Below are positions 31,794 to 42,600 of a stretch of DNA of 64,000 nucleotides, piece by piece. The translations under genes were made by a program, and so were the position numbers. The notes under the pieces were generated by a model. That model had not been told where the DNA came from. It saw only the letters and a program-made list of their open reading frames with translations, and searched no databases. Source of the stretch: Cololabis saira (lineage: Eukaryota; Chordata; Actinopteri; Beloniformes; Belonidae); NCBI RefSeq assembly GCF_033807715.1, contig NC_084587.1, positions 20,755,017-20,819,016 on the forward strand. Direction: 5' to 3'. The first letter of the stretch is position 1; each line of letters opens with the position of its first letter.

Positions 31794-31930
31794 TTGATAT
31801 ATCGGACTACAAAGAAGTTAGGACTGTACTGAAGATATACAGAAGATACTGATGTTTCTCCCAGCCGAGCTCAGCTGTGAAGGCGTCCTCTCTGAGCGCA
31901 GAGAAAGGAAAAAATATTTCCCTCTTGCTT
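31794..31930 (-). promoter_or_regulatory. ttc39b: ttc39b 5' UTR / promoter region
   Basis: Upstream of the ATG at 31793 (context atatcaaATGG) is a short leader. Around 31860-31900 lies a modestly GC-richer block (ccgagctcagctgtgaag...gcgcagagaaagg). No TATA box was found. The TSS is not determinable from sequence. Confidence 0.35.
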
Positions 31931-32440
31931 CTCTTTTAGTATAAAATAATTGGGAGTGGCCGAGGTTTGAAAGCCCAACCCACAGGGCATCTGCATGAGA
32001 ACAGTTTTTAGGTGTATTTATTTACTCCTCATCTTCAAGTTCCTGCCCTCACTGTGTAAAATGGATAACTAACATTCTATCCTGAATTTAGAGAAGAGCT
32101 CACCTGTGACCTGCATTTTTATGAACGTAAAGCTGAATTAAAAAAAAAAGAAGATTCAATCCAGATTTTTTTTCAACAGAGAGAACTATTGATAAAATAC
32201 TATATGTATATAAAAAAAAGTAAAATACCTACAATTGTGGATATGTGATTATTGGCCCTCTAAAGCTCACGGAATCCCCTGAAAAGTCAACAAATTGAAA
32301 CAAATTGTCTCCTCTGCGTGCTCTTAGCATAGTGTAAAGTATTAACAGAAATATTTTACAAGGATATAGTTCCATATACTGATACTATAAGTGTGCCGCG
32401 CTGTAGCTGTGTGGATATTAATGTGAGGATGTTTGTGATG

Positions 32441-32506
32441 TGTGTTTTTAATCATGACTCGTGTATGAAAAGTGTTATATAAATAAAGTTTGATTTGATT
32501 TGATTT
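32441..32506 (+). repeat. LINE 3' tail with (TTTGA)n
   Basis: gtgttatataaataaagttt followed by four tttga/tttgatt units. This is a very short 5'-truncated LINE end, joined directly to a hAT MITE arm at 32506. Confidence 0.55.
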
Positions 32507-33130
32507 GCACCAACACACCTGATTGTAATTAATGGTCATCATCTGCATGTCATCAGGGTCGACACAACTCTGTTGGTGACACAGCCATGTCTATCAGGGT
32601 TGTGTTGAAGCAGGGAAACTGTGACAGTTTCACAGTGTAGGATAGGTTTTTTTTACTGTTTAACTCACTCCCCTGTTTTTCCAGATCCTGCCACCCTAAT
32701 CAGCCAGAGATCCACTCATTCCCTTCACCTGTGCTTCCCCACCCAGCTCCACACCTGGTTTCCCTCATCAGCAGTTCCCCTCATATACCGGCCCATTTCT
32801 ACCTTCCAGTTTGCCAGATTGTCGTGTGCTTTTGCCTCGCTTTCCAGCCTTCCGGATTTCTGTCCTATTCCTGCCTGCCTGCCTGTAACCCTGCATGACT
32901 CCCGGTTTATGGATTTTTGCCTGCCCGTTTTGGTTTTGTTTGCCTGATCTGCCTGACTACCCGGTTTGACCCCTGCCTGCCTTTTGACAAAGATTAAAGC
33001 CTCTTGGACTCTGATCCTGCCTGGTGTTGTGCATTTGGGTTCTCTGTCCTGTCTGAGCTGTGACAGAAACATGTAAAACATGCAGGACAGTAGCTCCTCA
33101 GGACCATGGGATTGGAGACCCCTGCTCTGG
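32506..33130. mobile_element. hAT MITE (left end lost) split by a solo LTR
   Basis: The left part (caacacacctgattgtaatt ... ttgaagcagggaaac) and the right part (catgtaaaacatgcaggaca ... cagtagctcctcaggacc ... gagacccctgctctggg) match the family of the MITE at 14538-14762. The interruption is the LTR at 32620-33065. Confidence 0.75.
32620..33065 (+). mobile_element. solo LTR (TG...CA), TSD GAAAC
   Basis: 446 bp beginning TGTGACAG and ending CTGTGACA, with short inverted termini. It is flanked by perfect 5-bp duplications GAAAC (32615-32619 and 33066-33070). An ATTAAA polyadenylation signal lies near 32993. The rich cctgcctgcctg block near 32870 is simple repeat. No internal retroelement ORFs exist, so the element was reduced to a solo LTR. 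The Ty3/gypsy or ERV class cannot be decided. Confidence 0.8.
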
Positions 33131-35360
33131 GCAAAGGAGTTTTTTACAATGTATATCAATTTTTTATAAGCCTGTTATAACTGCTGGGAAGGAAAGTGGA
33201 TGGCAGACAAAGAACCAAATGAAACATAGGCATTCAGGCGGTGTGTCACTGTCTGGTTTCCTAATTCACCAGGTTTTGAACAAGTGTGATCTCAGAGAAT
33301 GAAGACACTGGAGGAGTCCACTTTTAAAGAAAACCTTTAAAATACCTTGTGGCAATTTGCTAAAATATATGCTGACAACACAAGTTTGAGTGTGTCTTAT
33401 GAAATGAGAGAGACAAAAATAAAGGGTTTTAGCAAATCACATCAGCTCTATAATTATAGACAGAAAAATAAAGCTTGACAATAAATACCTGCTAATCTAT
33501 GCAACAACTGAGGAAGTGGCACAGCTATGTTGTCCTTGAATCTGTGCAGATTATACTTGCGACTATCTGGAAACTGAGATCTCAGGTCCTGGGTCAAAGC
33601 AAAAAAGCGCTGAGCTATTTTTAAAAGCCCTCAATGATCCCTGACTTGAAAAACGCAGGGTGGTGGAACCACCCATGTTGGAAATGTGGAATAAATAAAA
33701 TGTATCCATTGTATTTCATTTGAAAACTTTGGAAAAGGACCCACATTGATTCAAATGGTGTAAGCAGTTTACCTGATAAACACCTAAACTGAATATTTAT
33801 AGATATTACTTTGCTTTCACTTCATGTACAGACTCCACACTGTATAAAAGAATAATTATTTTATTATCTGAAGAGGAGAACGCAATGAAATAAGAATCAA
33901 TGAGTTAAATTCTTCAGTTCTGGGACACGGGTGGCCTTCAACATTCTGCTGCCAGTTCCTTCTCAAAACTCATTGAAGTTGATGGCAATGAGCACATGAA
34001 TGCATTTCAGTTCACAGATGAGGTTAACAAATATATATAATATAATATAATTATTTATCACTACAGCACTGTTCAAACCTGAGGCCAGTTTGCTCAAAAA
34101 GAGTGGGCTAAAATACCTGCTTTAGATAGCCTATATGTAAATATAAAAGCAAAGTCTGACCTTTTTACTCTTTAAATCCTAGAATTTAATTGACAAAATT
34201 ACAACATCATTAGAACTTTGACATGGACCTTAAACCAGTTGAGCTTTTTGTCAAACGTATAAATGATGACAGATAGAAACCATGGACCCAACCTTTATTC
34301 CTGCATCAATTTTTATAAGCTCAATTTTGTTTGATATCTCAACTGTAGGCTATATATAAACTGTAACAATTGAGTTTTTGACTGACCTCCCAAAATTGGA
34401 AACCTTTTAAATGAATTACAAGTTCCAAAAACCAAAAGCGTACCACACTAGTGGGAAAGGGTGATATCTTATTAGTCATCATGTTTTATGAAGGGACAAA
34501 TGCCCCCAGCTATCCCATGTTAAGATACTCAGTAACGACACAATGGGTGTGTCACTGAAATTTTACAGCATTTCTGTGTATCTGCATGCATATGACGTCT
34601 CGACCTTGGACAATTATTTCTGGTGGTTTAGTAATTTTTTCTGCACTCTACTTTGACAGGATCGCCTTTTGGCTCACGCTCTCTCCTCACCCCAGCAGAC
34701 TGGCACAGAGTGCGCCAGAAAGTAGATGCTACATTAATCCACCTGTCAATCTCTCACTTCACTTGACCACCCCTTGTGAACAAAACACCGGTGTACATAA
34801 AAGTCACCCCTTTAACCGAGTGGAGAATGCCCCCATTTATGTAAAGAAGTGTTAATTTTCATCCCACCAGTGTCACCCTTCCCTATAAAAAGTGCTCCAG
34901 TGCAAGCCGAAGATCACTGGTTGACGAAGCCATAACGCTTGGAAATCTTGAGCCCAGCCAAGTGAACACAGTCTACCCGGTGGCAGGGCATAACAATTCT
35001 GTTATACTAGTTATGAACTAGTGACAAAGCACAGCCCTAAAGAAGATCAGGAACAAATCTGACTGAAGGCCAATTCATTTTTTCCACATCCACAAACTGA
35101 ATTGGACTTTGCATGCAAGCAATAAACAATCTTCAGTTTCACATTTCACTCTGAGAGTCATGCAAACTGCTTTACCAAGTCCAAGGCATCATTTTAAGGG
35201 GACTGGGGGGTTTGACAGGTGAAAATCAGAAAGTTGATTTTACTAGCCAGCTTTTAAATACAGTTCTCACTCACCGGGGACTCAATGACCTGCTACCCAG
35301 TTTACCTACCATGATTAGATCATCAAAGGTTCAGCCGGCCGCACGTTGAACCATAGTGCA
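33130..35360. other. intergenic stretch with no supported gene
   Basis: 2.2 kb upstream of ttc39b. ORFs are short and unconserved in appearance. A weak coding-like patch near 33520-33660 and 33900-34010 could be old transposon remnant but is too decayed to name. Confidence 0.4.
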
Positions 35361-35366
35361 TTAGTC

Positions 35367-35651
35367 CAGTGTTCTACAACCCTGGTTCTCAGGACCCACC
35401 ATGCTGTATGTTTTAAATGTTTTTATAACACATTTGGCTAAAGTAAGTGGGTCATTGACAAACTTGTGTAGACCTTGATTACAAGCTAATGGTAATCCAA
35501 TCATTTGTCTTCAGTTAGTGGGTCATTGATAGACTTGTGTTGACATTGATTACAAGCTGATGGTGATCAAATCATTTGAATAAGGTGTGTTGGAGCAGAG
35601 TCACATTTAAAAGATGCAAGACAGTGGGTCTTGAGAGCCAGAAGAACACTA
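35367..35651. mobile_element. hAT MITE with internal tandem duplication
   Basis: Ends CAGTGTTCTACAACC / gccagaagaacacta. Flanking octamers CATTAGTC and CACTAGAC match at 6 of 8 positions (old TSD). Inside, an about 70-bp segment is duplicated in tandem (gtgggtcattgac...caatcattt, 35448-35508 and 35518-35578). Confidence 0.65.
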
Positions 35652-35662
35652 CACTAGACCAT

Positions 35663-35720
35663 CGATCCATCCATCCATCCATCCATCCATCCATCCATCC
35701 ATCCATCCATCCATCCATCC
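35663..35720. repeat. (ATCC)n microsatellite
   Basis: About 14 ATCC units. Confidence 0.97.
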
Positions 35721-35835
35721 TACATAGAGTCACAAGGATCACATGGATACATATAGATAAAAAAAAACACTAACATTCACTCCTATTAGGAATTTAGAAT
35801 CTCCAATTAACCTAACATACATCTTTTTGCACTGA

Positions 35836-36472
35836 TGGATGAGGGTAACGCGGACGTGCCGTGCGCTCCGGCGGACAGCGGAGCTCCTGACACAGCTGCA
35901 GCTCGTCAGCTCATCTATGGAGAAGTTAAAGAGCATCTACCGCTAGATTCTCCTTTCATCAAGGCAGGGAAGAGAATCAGGCCAGAATAGATGAATGTTA
36001 TCAGTGACTAAGTTTGTGGTGTTGAACATGTTACTGGACATTCTTGTGCAATTGCTACAAAATAATTTGTTGTTTTTAGTTAATTTCTACAGAAGAATAT
36101 TTATTTTATTATTATTATTTTATATTAAATACATATTTTACTGTATATTACAAATCATTTTGTGGGCACCCCCTGGCACCATCGAGGAGCCCAAGGCTGG
36201 GGGCCTCTTAAGACCTCACTTATATTTTTTTGTTCAAAGATATAAAAGTTTTATATCTTTGAACAAAAAAGATCAGAGAAAAAAAGAAATTGAAACAAAT
36301 AAACAATTTTAGTATCAACTTTGTTTTATTAGAACAAAGTTGATACTAAATGTGTTTCTTTTCCTTTTTTCCAAATGAGAATCGATAAGAGAATCGATAA
36401 ACAATCGAATCGTTAAGCAGAATCGAAAATGGAATCGGAATCGAAAAAATCTTATCAATTCCCATCCCTAGT
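35836..36472. mobile_element. hAT-like remnant with N-terminal ORF piece and right terminus
   Basis: A CpG-rich ORF piece (from an ATG at 35836; MDEGNADVPC...RQLIYGEVKEHLPLDS, then a stop) is followed by AT-rich sequence and two perfect hairpins. The right end has repeated aatcgataa motifs closing with cccatcccta at 36472, typical of hAT elements. The left terminus was not found. Confidence 0.4.
36226..36350. repeat. two consecutive perfect hairpins
   Basis: Hairpin 1 at 36226-36270 has 22-bp perfect arms (core gttcaaagatataaaa / ttttatatctttgaac) with one base between them. Hairpin 2 at 36308-36350 has 18-bp perfect arms (tttagtatcaactttgtt and complement) with a 7-nt loop. Seen directly in the sequence. 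Confidence 0.9.
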
Positions 36473-36954
36473 AAGACCATTATACAGGATTCTTGAAGGG
36501 GTGTTTTGAGCAGAAAAACGTTGCCTGTGTGTCCCCTTGCTGCTTTTCTTTATTCTTATTAATAAATTAGTTCGGTCATGCAATACGGCTAGTAGAATGT
36601 TTTTCACATGGTCTAGCCTAGCAAGCACCGTTCTAAAAGAGGAGCAAATGATACATTTGTTTATTTATATTGAGACCCGTTATGTTGCCAAATTGCATCA
36701 ATTAATTTGCTTCAAAGTGAAAATTTCTTTGGGCAGTACCCCCTCCCCGTCCAACCCCCCCGTCCAACCCCTCAAAAATGTTGGCTCCCCCAGGACCCAT
36801 GGTCCAATTCGAACCCTGGGTATAAATCCCTAAGAGCTCAAACTTCCAGGTTCACCAACAGCAAACACTGTACCTTAAACTCACACACCTCAGCTTCATC
36901 ATTATATTCTGTATCATGGGATAACAGATACTCTGGTAGGCATCCCATGCATCC

Positions 36955-37320
36955 CACGCCATAAAAACAGTTTCATGCCATAAAAACAGTTTTTTCCCGA
37001 CTGCAGCTGGCCTCGTCAACAAGGCCCCGGACCCCCCTCTCCCCGTCCCCCACAGACTGTCCCCCCACCCCACTCTACGTTACATTAAAGTAAAGACTCC
37101 AATCCTGACCTTATGCGTCACATTAACGCACATCCCAGGTCACCTCATGTACATGTTTTTTCCTACAGACTCATTACTCCAGCACTTTAGAACCAACTTG
37201 TTGTAAATTTTTTCCTTTAATATTATTTGCTCTTTTGTATTGCACCAATCACCACAACAAATTCCTTGTGTGTCTTAAACTACTTGGCGATAAACTTCTT
37301 TTTGATTCTGATTCTGATCT
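36955..37320 (+). mobile_element. 3' end of an L2/Rex1-like LINE
   Basis: Shares the terminal coding/UTR block ccataaaaacagttttttcc ... ggcctcgtcaacaaggcccc with the LINE at 42219-42780. It ends with ttgcaccaatcaccacaaca ... gattctgattctgat, the repeat tail also seen at 52441-52640. 5'-truncated. Confidence 0.75.
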
Positions 37321-37859
37321 ACAGGGGCTACAGTCCTTATGCAGCTGAGCCAGGTTTTGGTCTGAGTTATGTGGCTGCATATGTTCCCCTTGTCTCGCTC
37401 TGTCCCCACTTTCTATGTGATCACTGCTAATAAAAGCCACCAGAGCCACAAAATCTTAAACAAACAAAATTTAAGATTCTCAAAATGTGCAATTGTATCT
37501 GAAAACATGAAGTATTAAGTCACTTTAAGTGTGGGCCAAATATCTATGTCAGACAGTGTGTTGCTACTTTTGATTTATATTGTTTATTATATATTTTCTC
37601 CATGTCGTCCCCCTCTTTGTGCCCCCATTTCCTGTTTACCAACTGTTATAAATGCTACTGGAGCTGGAAAAAAAGAAAAGAATATTAAATGTATAATTTT
37701 GAGGGACAGCACAAAAATTTTCTTTTCCATTCCGTTTTACTTGTATAGCACCAAGTAATGACAAATGTCATCACAGGGTACTTCATCAATACGCTTCCAA
37801 AGTAGTCAACTTATTACGAAGCCAGTAAAATAACAGTAACACTTATTGCCTCCCTACGG

Positions 37860-37991
37860 ATTCCATTTTATCCATTTAGTTGGGTGAACGTAGGGTGACC
37901 GTCAGTCATAAAACTACAATACCCATGATTCTCATTGCACATCAAGTTCTTCTTCTTCTTCTTCTTTCTCTTCTTCTTCTTCTTTGGTTTT
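37860..37991 (+). promoter_or_regulatory. snapc3: ancestral snapc3 promoter, displaced by a LINE
   Basis: aaactacaatacccatgatt (37911-37930) matches the ACTACAAnTCCCA core of ZNF143/SBS promoter sites. A CTT-rich pyrimidine tract (37950-37985) follows. This block directly abuts the left copy of the target-site duplication at 37992-38004, so before the LINE arrived it sat within about 100 bp of the snapc3 ATG. Function inferred from motif and position. Confidence 0.55.
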
Positions 37992-38160
37992 AACTTTGGA
38001 AACAGGGTTTGGGTGGTCAAGGGATGAAAGACTGAGAATATATGGAATGGAGACATTAGAGTTCACTAAGTACACATCACCGATGAGTAATATACCTCCT
38101 TGGCTCTTCCCAGAAGCAAAGATAGACATGAACATACTGGAACAGAAAAAATAATGGAGA

Positions 38161-38865
38161 ATGAATGAAGTAGGAGTCAAAGTGAGTGTATACTTGAGAA
38201 ATAGTTATTACAACTACCTGAAAATATACACAGATGGGTCAAAACATCTAAAGGATTATGTGGGAATAGGTGTGTATATCCCTGAGTTCGGTGTTAATAT
38301 CTCCAAAAGATTATCTAATCAACTATCAGTATATACAGCAGAAATGGTGTCAGTCTTTATTGGGTTACAGTGGGTGGAAGAGGTCAAACCTGATAAGGTG
38401 GTGGTATGCACAGATTCAATAGCTGTATTGAAAAGTATACAATCAGCAACAACTTGCAGAGAAGACTTACTCATAGATATTTATCATAGTTTATTAAGAA
38501 TACACAGATGTGGCATAGATGTTCAGTTCTGTTGGGTACCAGCACACGAGGGAGTGACAAGGAATGACGGTGCTGATAAATTAGCAAAAATGGCATTGCA
38601 AAAGGAAATAACAATAGCAGTTCCACTAGGGAAAGGAGAAGGTAAAGCAGTAATTAAGAAGAAAGGAATGGAAATATGGCAGAAAAGGTGGGAGGAAGAT
38701 CAGAAAGGACAGGGATATCACAAAATACAAAAGTCTATCATAACAAAGAATTATACAGAAAGGAACAGAAGGGAGGAAATAGTCATAACAAGACTCAGAC
38801 TGGACAACACAGGATTATATGGCACTTTGTATGTTATGGGAAAAAGGGACAGTGATTTGATTTGA
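38161..38865 (+). pseudogene. RNase H domain of LINE ORF2
   Basis: Open frame of 234 codons. RNase HI acidic residues are seen as D in YTDGSK, E in TAEMVSV and D in CTDSIAV, and D in NDGADKLA fits the fourth. It reads through until the (TTTGA)n of the nested insert. It is a fragment of the retrotransposon, not host rnaseh1, because it sits between the LINE TSDs and continues into LINE-specific zinc-knuckle-like sequence. Confidence 0.85.
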
Positions 38866-39370
38866 TTTGATTTGATTTGATTTGATTTGATTTGATTTGA
38901 TTTGATTTGATTTGATCTTTATTCATCTTGAACAAAACAATAAAAAAAACCACACCATACATCAACAACATTAATAAAGCACAACCAGTTTTGTTCAAGA
39001 AGGGACAGGAAGAAGCAAATGCTTATGTACTCCGGCCCCTTCTTGCAATATAAGAATATCCGATATATAAAAGAATAATAATAGCAATAACAATAATAAT
39101 AATAATAACAACAATAATACATATATACAGTATATACCCTTCTTCTTGACATATAAAAGTATGTCAATATAAAAGTAATTAAAAGACAAGTGAGTCAATA
39201 ATAAAAGTAGCTAAAACGAAAGGCATCAAGCACAGTAGAGAAGAAAAAAATTCAATGAAAAAAACAAAAACAATCACCATAATAAAAGTAGCTAAAAAAG
39301 AAAGAAAAGCATCATGCACAGAAGAAAAAAAGACAATGAAAAAAAATAAAAAATAAAAAACCATGGTCAT
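38857..39370 (-). mobile_element. nested LINE/SINE tail with (TTTGA)n, TSD CAGTGAT
   Basis: Inserted into the LINE ORF: CAGTGAT is duplicated at 38850-38856 and 39371-39377, and the host frame resumes (…KRDSD | DKFENCGV…). In minus orientation it ends aagatgaataaagatcaaat followed by about 11 further repeats of TCAAA. No ORF. Confidence 0.78.
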
Positions 39371-39606
39371 CAGTGATAAGTTTGAGAACTGTGGAGTTAA
39401 AGAAAACAGTGAACATATTCTAATGTATTGTAACAGATATGAAATGATATTCATTTCTTAAAAGACACTAGGCTGATAAATAGAATTAAAAAACAGGCTA
39501 AATGAAATTATGTTACACACTCTTGTACAGTAGGTGGCGGTATGCACCTTAAAGCTGTTTGCGATCCGCCAATAAAACAGAGAAGAAGAAGAAGAACTTT
39601 GGAAAC

Positions 39607-42600
39607 ATGGCGGCAACCAAGCGGTCTACGGATCGAAACAAAAACATTCCCGAGTACGAGTATGCCGATGTTAACACCAAACCGTTCCACGTCGGCTCTT
39701 TTAGAGACGAGTGGCTGGCGAGACTGAAGCCGAGAGACTATTCCTACCAGCAGGAGGACGAGGACACGTTTGACGCCAACTTCTCAGCAGAGATGGGGAT
39801 CAGTGCGGAGACCATGGCGGACCTGAAGTCCGTCTGCAGGTAGTTAGTTATAACTGTTTATATCTAGGCCTTTACAAATACATATTTACCAGTTAAACAA
39901 CGCTTAACGATAAAATGAAAATGAGCTGCTTTCATACAGCCTTTAGTTAATTGAATCAGTGGTTTCGGCCGGAACAACCTAGAGCTGTAAAGACAGTGGA
40001 GATGATTGTGACTACAGGAGGAACGCAGCCCCATCACCCTGGGGGCAGGACTGGAGTCAGGGGGGGTGGTGGATTTTATCATATGGGGACCAGAGCTGGT
40101 AGAGTAGCCAAAAATTGTACTATAGTAAAAGTACTGTTACTTCAGAATAGGGCTGTTCGATTTTGCCCAAAAATAAAATCTCGATTTTTTTTCTCTCAAA
40201 ATCCGATTTTCGATTACGATTATTTTGTGAATTGACAAAAGGCAAAGACATGATTTCAAATATGCTGTTTTTTTATTGAACATTTGCCCCATTGGGCTTT
40301 AAGTGCAAACTTTGCTCTTATTAAACCAAAAATGAATGAATAAAGTGCAAAACTCTGTAAAATAAGTTGGAAAAAAAAGTTTTAAAAAATATAATAAAAT
40401 ATAAAGTTTTATCTCTGGAAAAAAAAAATCAGCACTTGCAAACATACAGTAAGTTATATTTCCAATTAAATAAAACAAGACATTTTCTAATTAAACTAAA
40501 CTGGGTCTTTGCATGCTAAATAATAATGCAACCCATGAAGGAGGTAGAGGTGTGTAATGTCAGTCATTACATTTGCTATTCACATTTGCAAGTTTTTTGC
40601 AAGGACAACGCCCCCTCCTACACTAAAGAGCCTCTCCGATGGGGCACTTGTCGCAGGTATTGAGAGGTATTTCCATCAATCATTAATATGGTATCAATCA
40701 TTAATATGTGTGCAGACAAGGTAAAAAAAAAAGTGAAAAATCGATTTTACGATTTTCACGTTTTAACATCGTTCTAATTACATAATCGCGATTTAAAATC
40801 GATTAATCGAACCGCCCTACTTCAGAATAATATGACTCAAGTAGAAGCAAACAGTAGTCATCCAAATAATTACTTGAGTAAAAGTAAAAAAGTACTTGGT
40901 GAAAAAACTACTCAAGTACTGAGTAACTGTTGAGTAACGTCTGATTTATTTTTTTAACACAACCATTCAAACAGACAGAAGTACAAAATAATCATCTTCA
41001 GGCAAATTAAATCAATAAAATAATAAAATAAATTATAATGAATAAAAAATAGCTTAAATTAAAATAAGCTTAAAGTAAATTCAAGTACTTTAATAAATAA
41101 TAAAATAATAACAATACAAAATTAATTAAGCACAAGTAGCACAAAATTTCAAGCCTTTGTACTTTTCTTTTTTAACCAGGCTCCGCAGGCAGAACTAGAA
41201 CAGGCCCATGAACTCATATAAGCTCTGTGTGTGTTTGAGTCTGTGTATATGTGACAAAACATGCAAAAACAAACATTTTTCCCAAAGAATCACCCATTGA
41301 TGTCATGAGATTGACACGTACGCGGATAGAAGGGATAAAAGAAAAGTAACGAGCTCAACGTAGCCTAATGTAGCGGAGTAACAGTTTCTTCTTCAAAAAT
41401 CTACTCAAGTAGAAGTAAAAAGTATAGTGATTCAAAACTACTCCTAAAAGTACAAAACTTACTCAAGTAAATGTAACGGAGTAAATGTAACTCGTTACTA
41501 CCCACCTCTGCATATGGGGACAGATAATTTGTGCTGATTACAAATAATATAATATATTACAAATAATAGCACTGACCAAAACACCTGCAGAAATACTGCA
41601 GGAATGACATAGCATCAGTTAAATGCAGCCTTCTGTAAGCTTTAAATATCCACTGGGCTTACATCAAATACATCAAAACACAACAATAAAAAACAGTTTT
41701 CTGAACTTATCAATATGCTTCTGTCCTTCACAGGATAAGTAAAATGGATCACTGCAAAAACTCAAAATCTTAACAAGAATATTTGTCTTATTTCTAGTTA
41801 AAATGTCTCATTTTAGTAAAGAAATCTCATTACACTTAAAACAAGACTCATCACTGGCAAAAAAACAAAACAATTTCCACCTGTTTCAAGTAGATTTTCA
41901 CTTGAAATAAGTAGAAAAATCTGCCAGTGGAACAAGATTATTTTGCTTGTAATAAGAAGATAAATCTTGTCCCACTGGCAGATTTTTCTACTTATTTCAA
42001 GTGAAAATATACTTGAAACAGGTGAAAATTGTCAAATAAGTTATATTTCTGGTGTTATTTTTCTGGTGATGACTCTAAATGTTGAAATAGCAGTAAAACC
42101 ACATTCATTGATGAAATGACAAGGAAAGGGGGGATGGCAGTTTTACAGGGGGGATGATTTTGACCGTTTTTATTTCAGGGGGGGATGCCATCCCCCCTCA
42201 ACTCGACTACTGCCTGTGTGACTCCCCAGCAGACACCGTGGAGTCTTACCGCTTCCTGGGGAGCATCATATCCCAGGACCTCAAGTGGGAGCTGAACATC
42301 ATCTCCCTCACCAAAAAAGCTCAGCAGAGGATGTACTTCCTGCGGCAGCTGAAGAAGTTCAACCTGCCAAAGAAAACGATGGTGCAGTTCTACACGGCCA
42401 TCACTGAGTCCATCCTCACCTCCTCCATCACCATCTGGTACGCTGCTGCCACTGTAAAGGACAGGAGCAGCTGCAGCGTATCATCCGCTCTGCAGAGAAG
42501 GTGATTGGCTGAAATCTCCCATCTCTCCAGGACCTGCAGCCTCCAGGACCCTGAAGCGTGCAGGAAAGATGGCGACAGACCCCTCCCACCCCGGACACAA

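Larger units (their letters stand above)
38005..39594 (+). mobile_element. 5'-truncated RNase H-bearing LINE (I/Nimb-like), 13-bp TSD
   Basis: Flanked by the exact 13-bp duplication AACTTTGGAAACA at 37992-38004 and 39595-39607. It encodes the C-terminal half of ORF2: an RNase H domain (YTDGSK, TAEMVSVFIGLQW, CTDSIAVLKS, WVPAHEG...NDGADKLAK; 38161-38865) and, after a nested insertion, CGVKENSEHILMYCNRYE. It ends with gtaggtggcggtatgcacct ... and (AAG)n, a known type of teleost I-clade tail. An internal TAA near 38150 and the nested insert show it is dead. Confidence 0.88.
40046..42218. mobile_element. DNA element with long hairpin, copy B, itself interrupted
   Basis: Reverse-orientation copy of 17717-18460: 40046-40090, then 41522-42218, ending CAACTCGACTACTG. 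Flanking octamers CCTGGGGG and CCTGTGTG match at 6 of 8 positions. It carries the same complementary arms (about 41872-41940 and 41964-42035). The interruption at 40091-41510 is a hAT-like element. Confidence 0.78.

Noticed and set aside
32621..33159. 108- and 144-codon ORFs upstream of ttc39b
   Set aside because: They lie within or across the solo LTR and show no family motif; composition is from cctgcctg repeats.
34586..34855. 89-codon ORF between ttc39b and snapc3
   Set aside because: No recognisable domain, no splice context and no codon bias evident; treated as chance.
38161..38865. Host RNase H gene
   Set aside because: The domain is real, but it lies inside a LINE bounded by a 13-bp TSD and is followed by other LINE ORF2 sequence and a retroposon tail.
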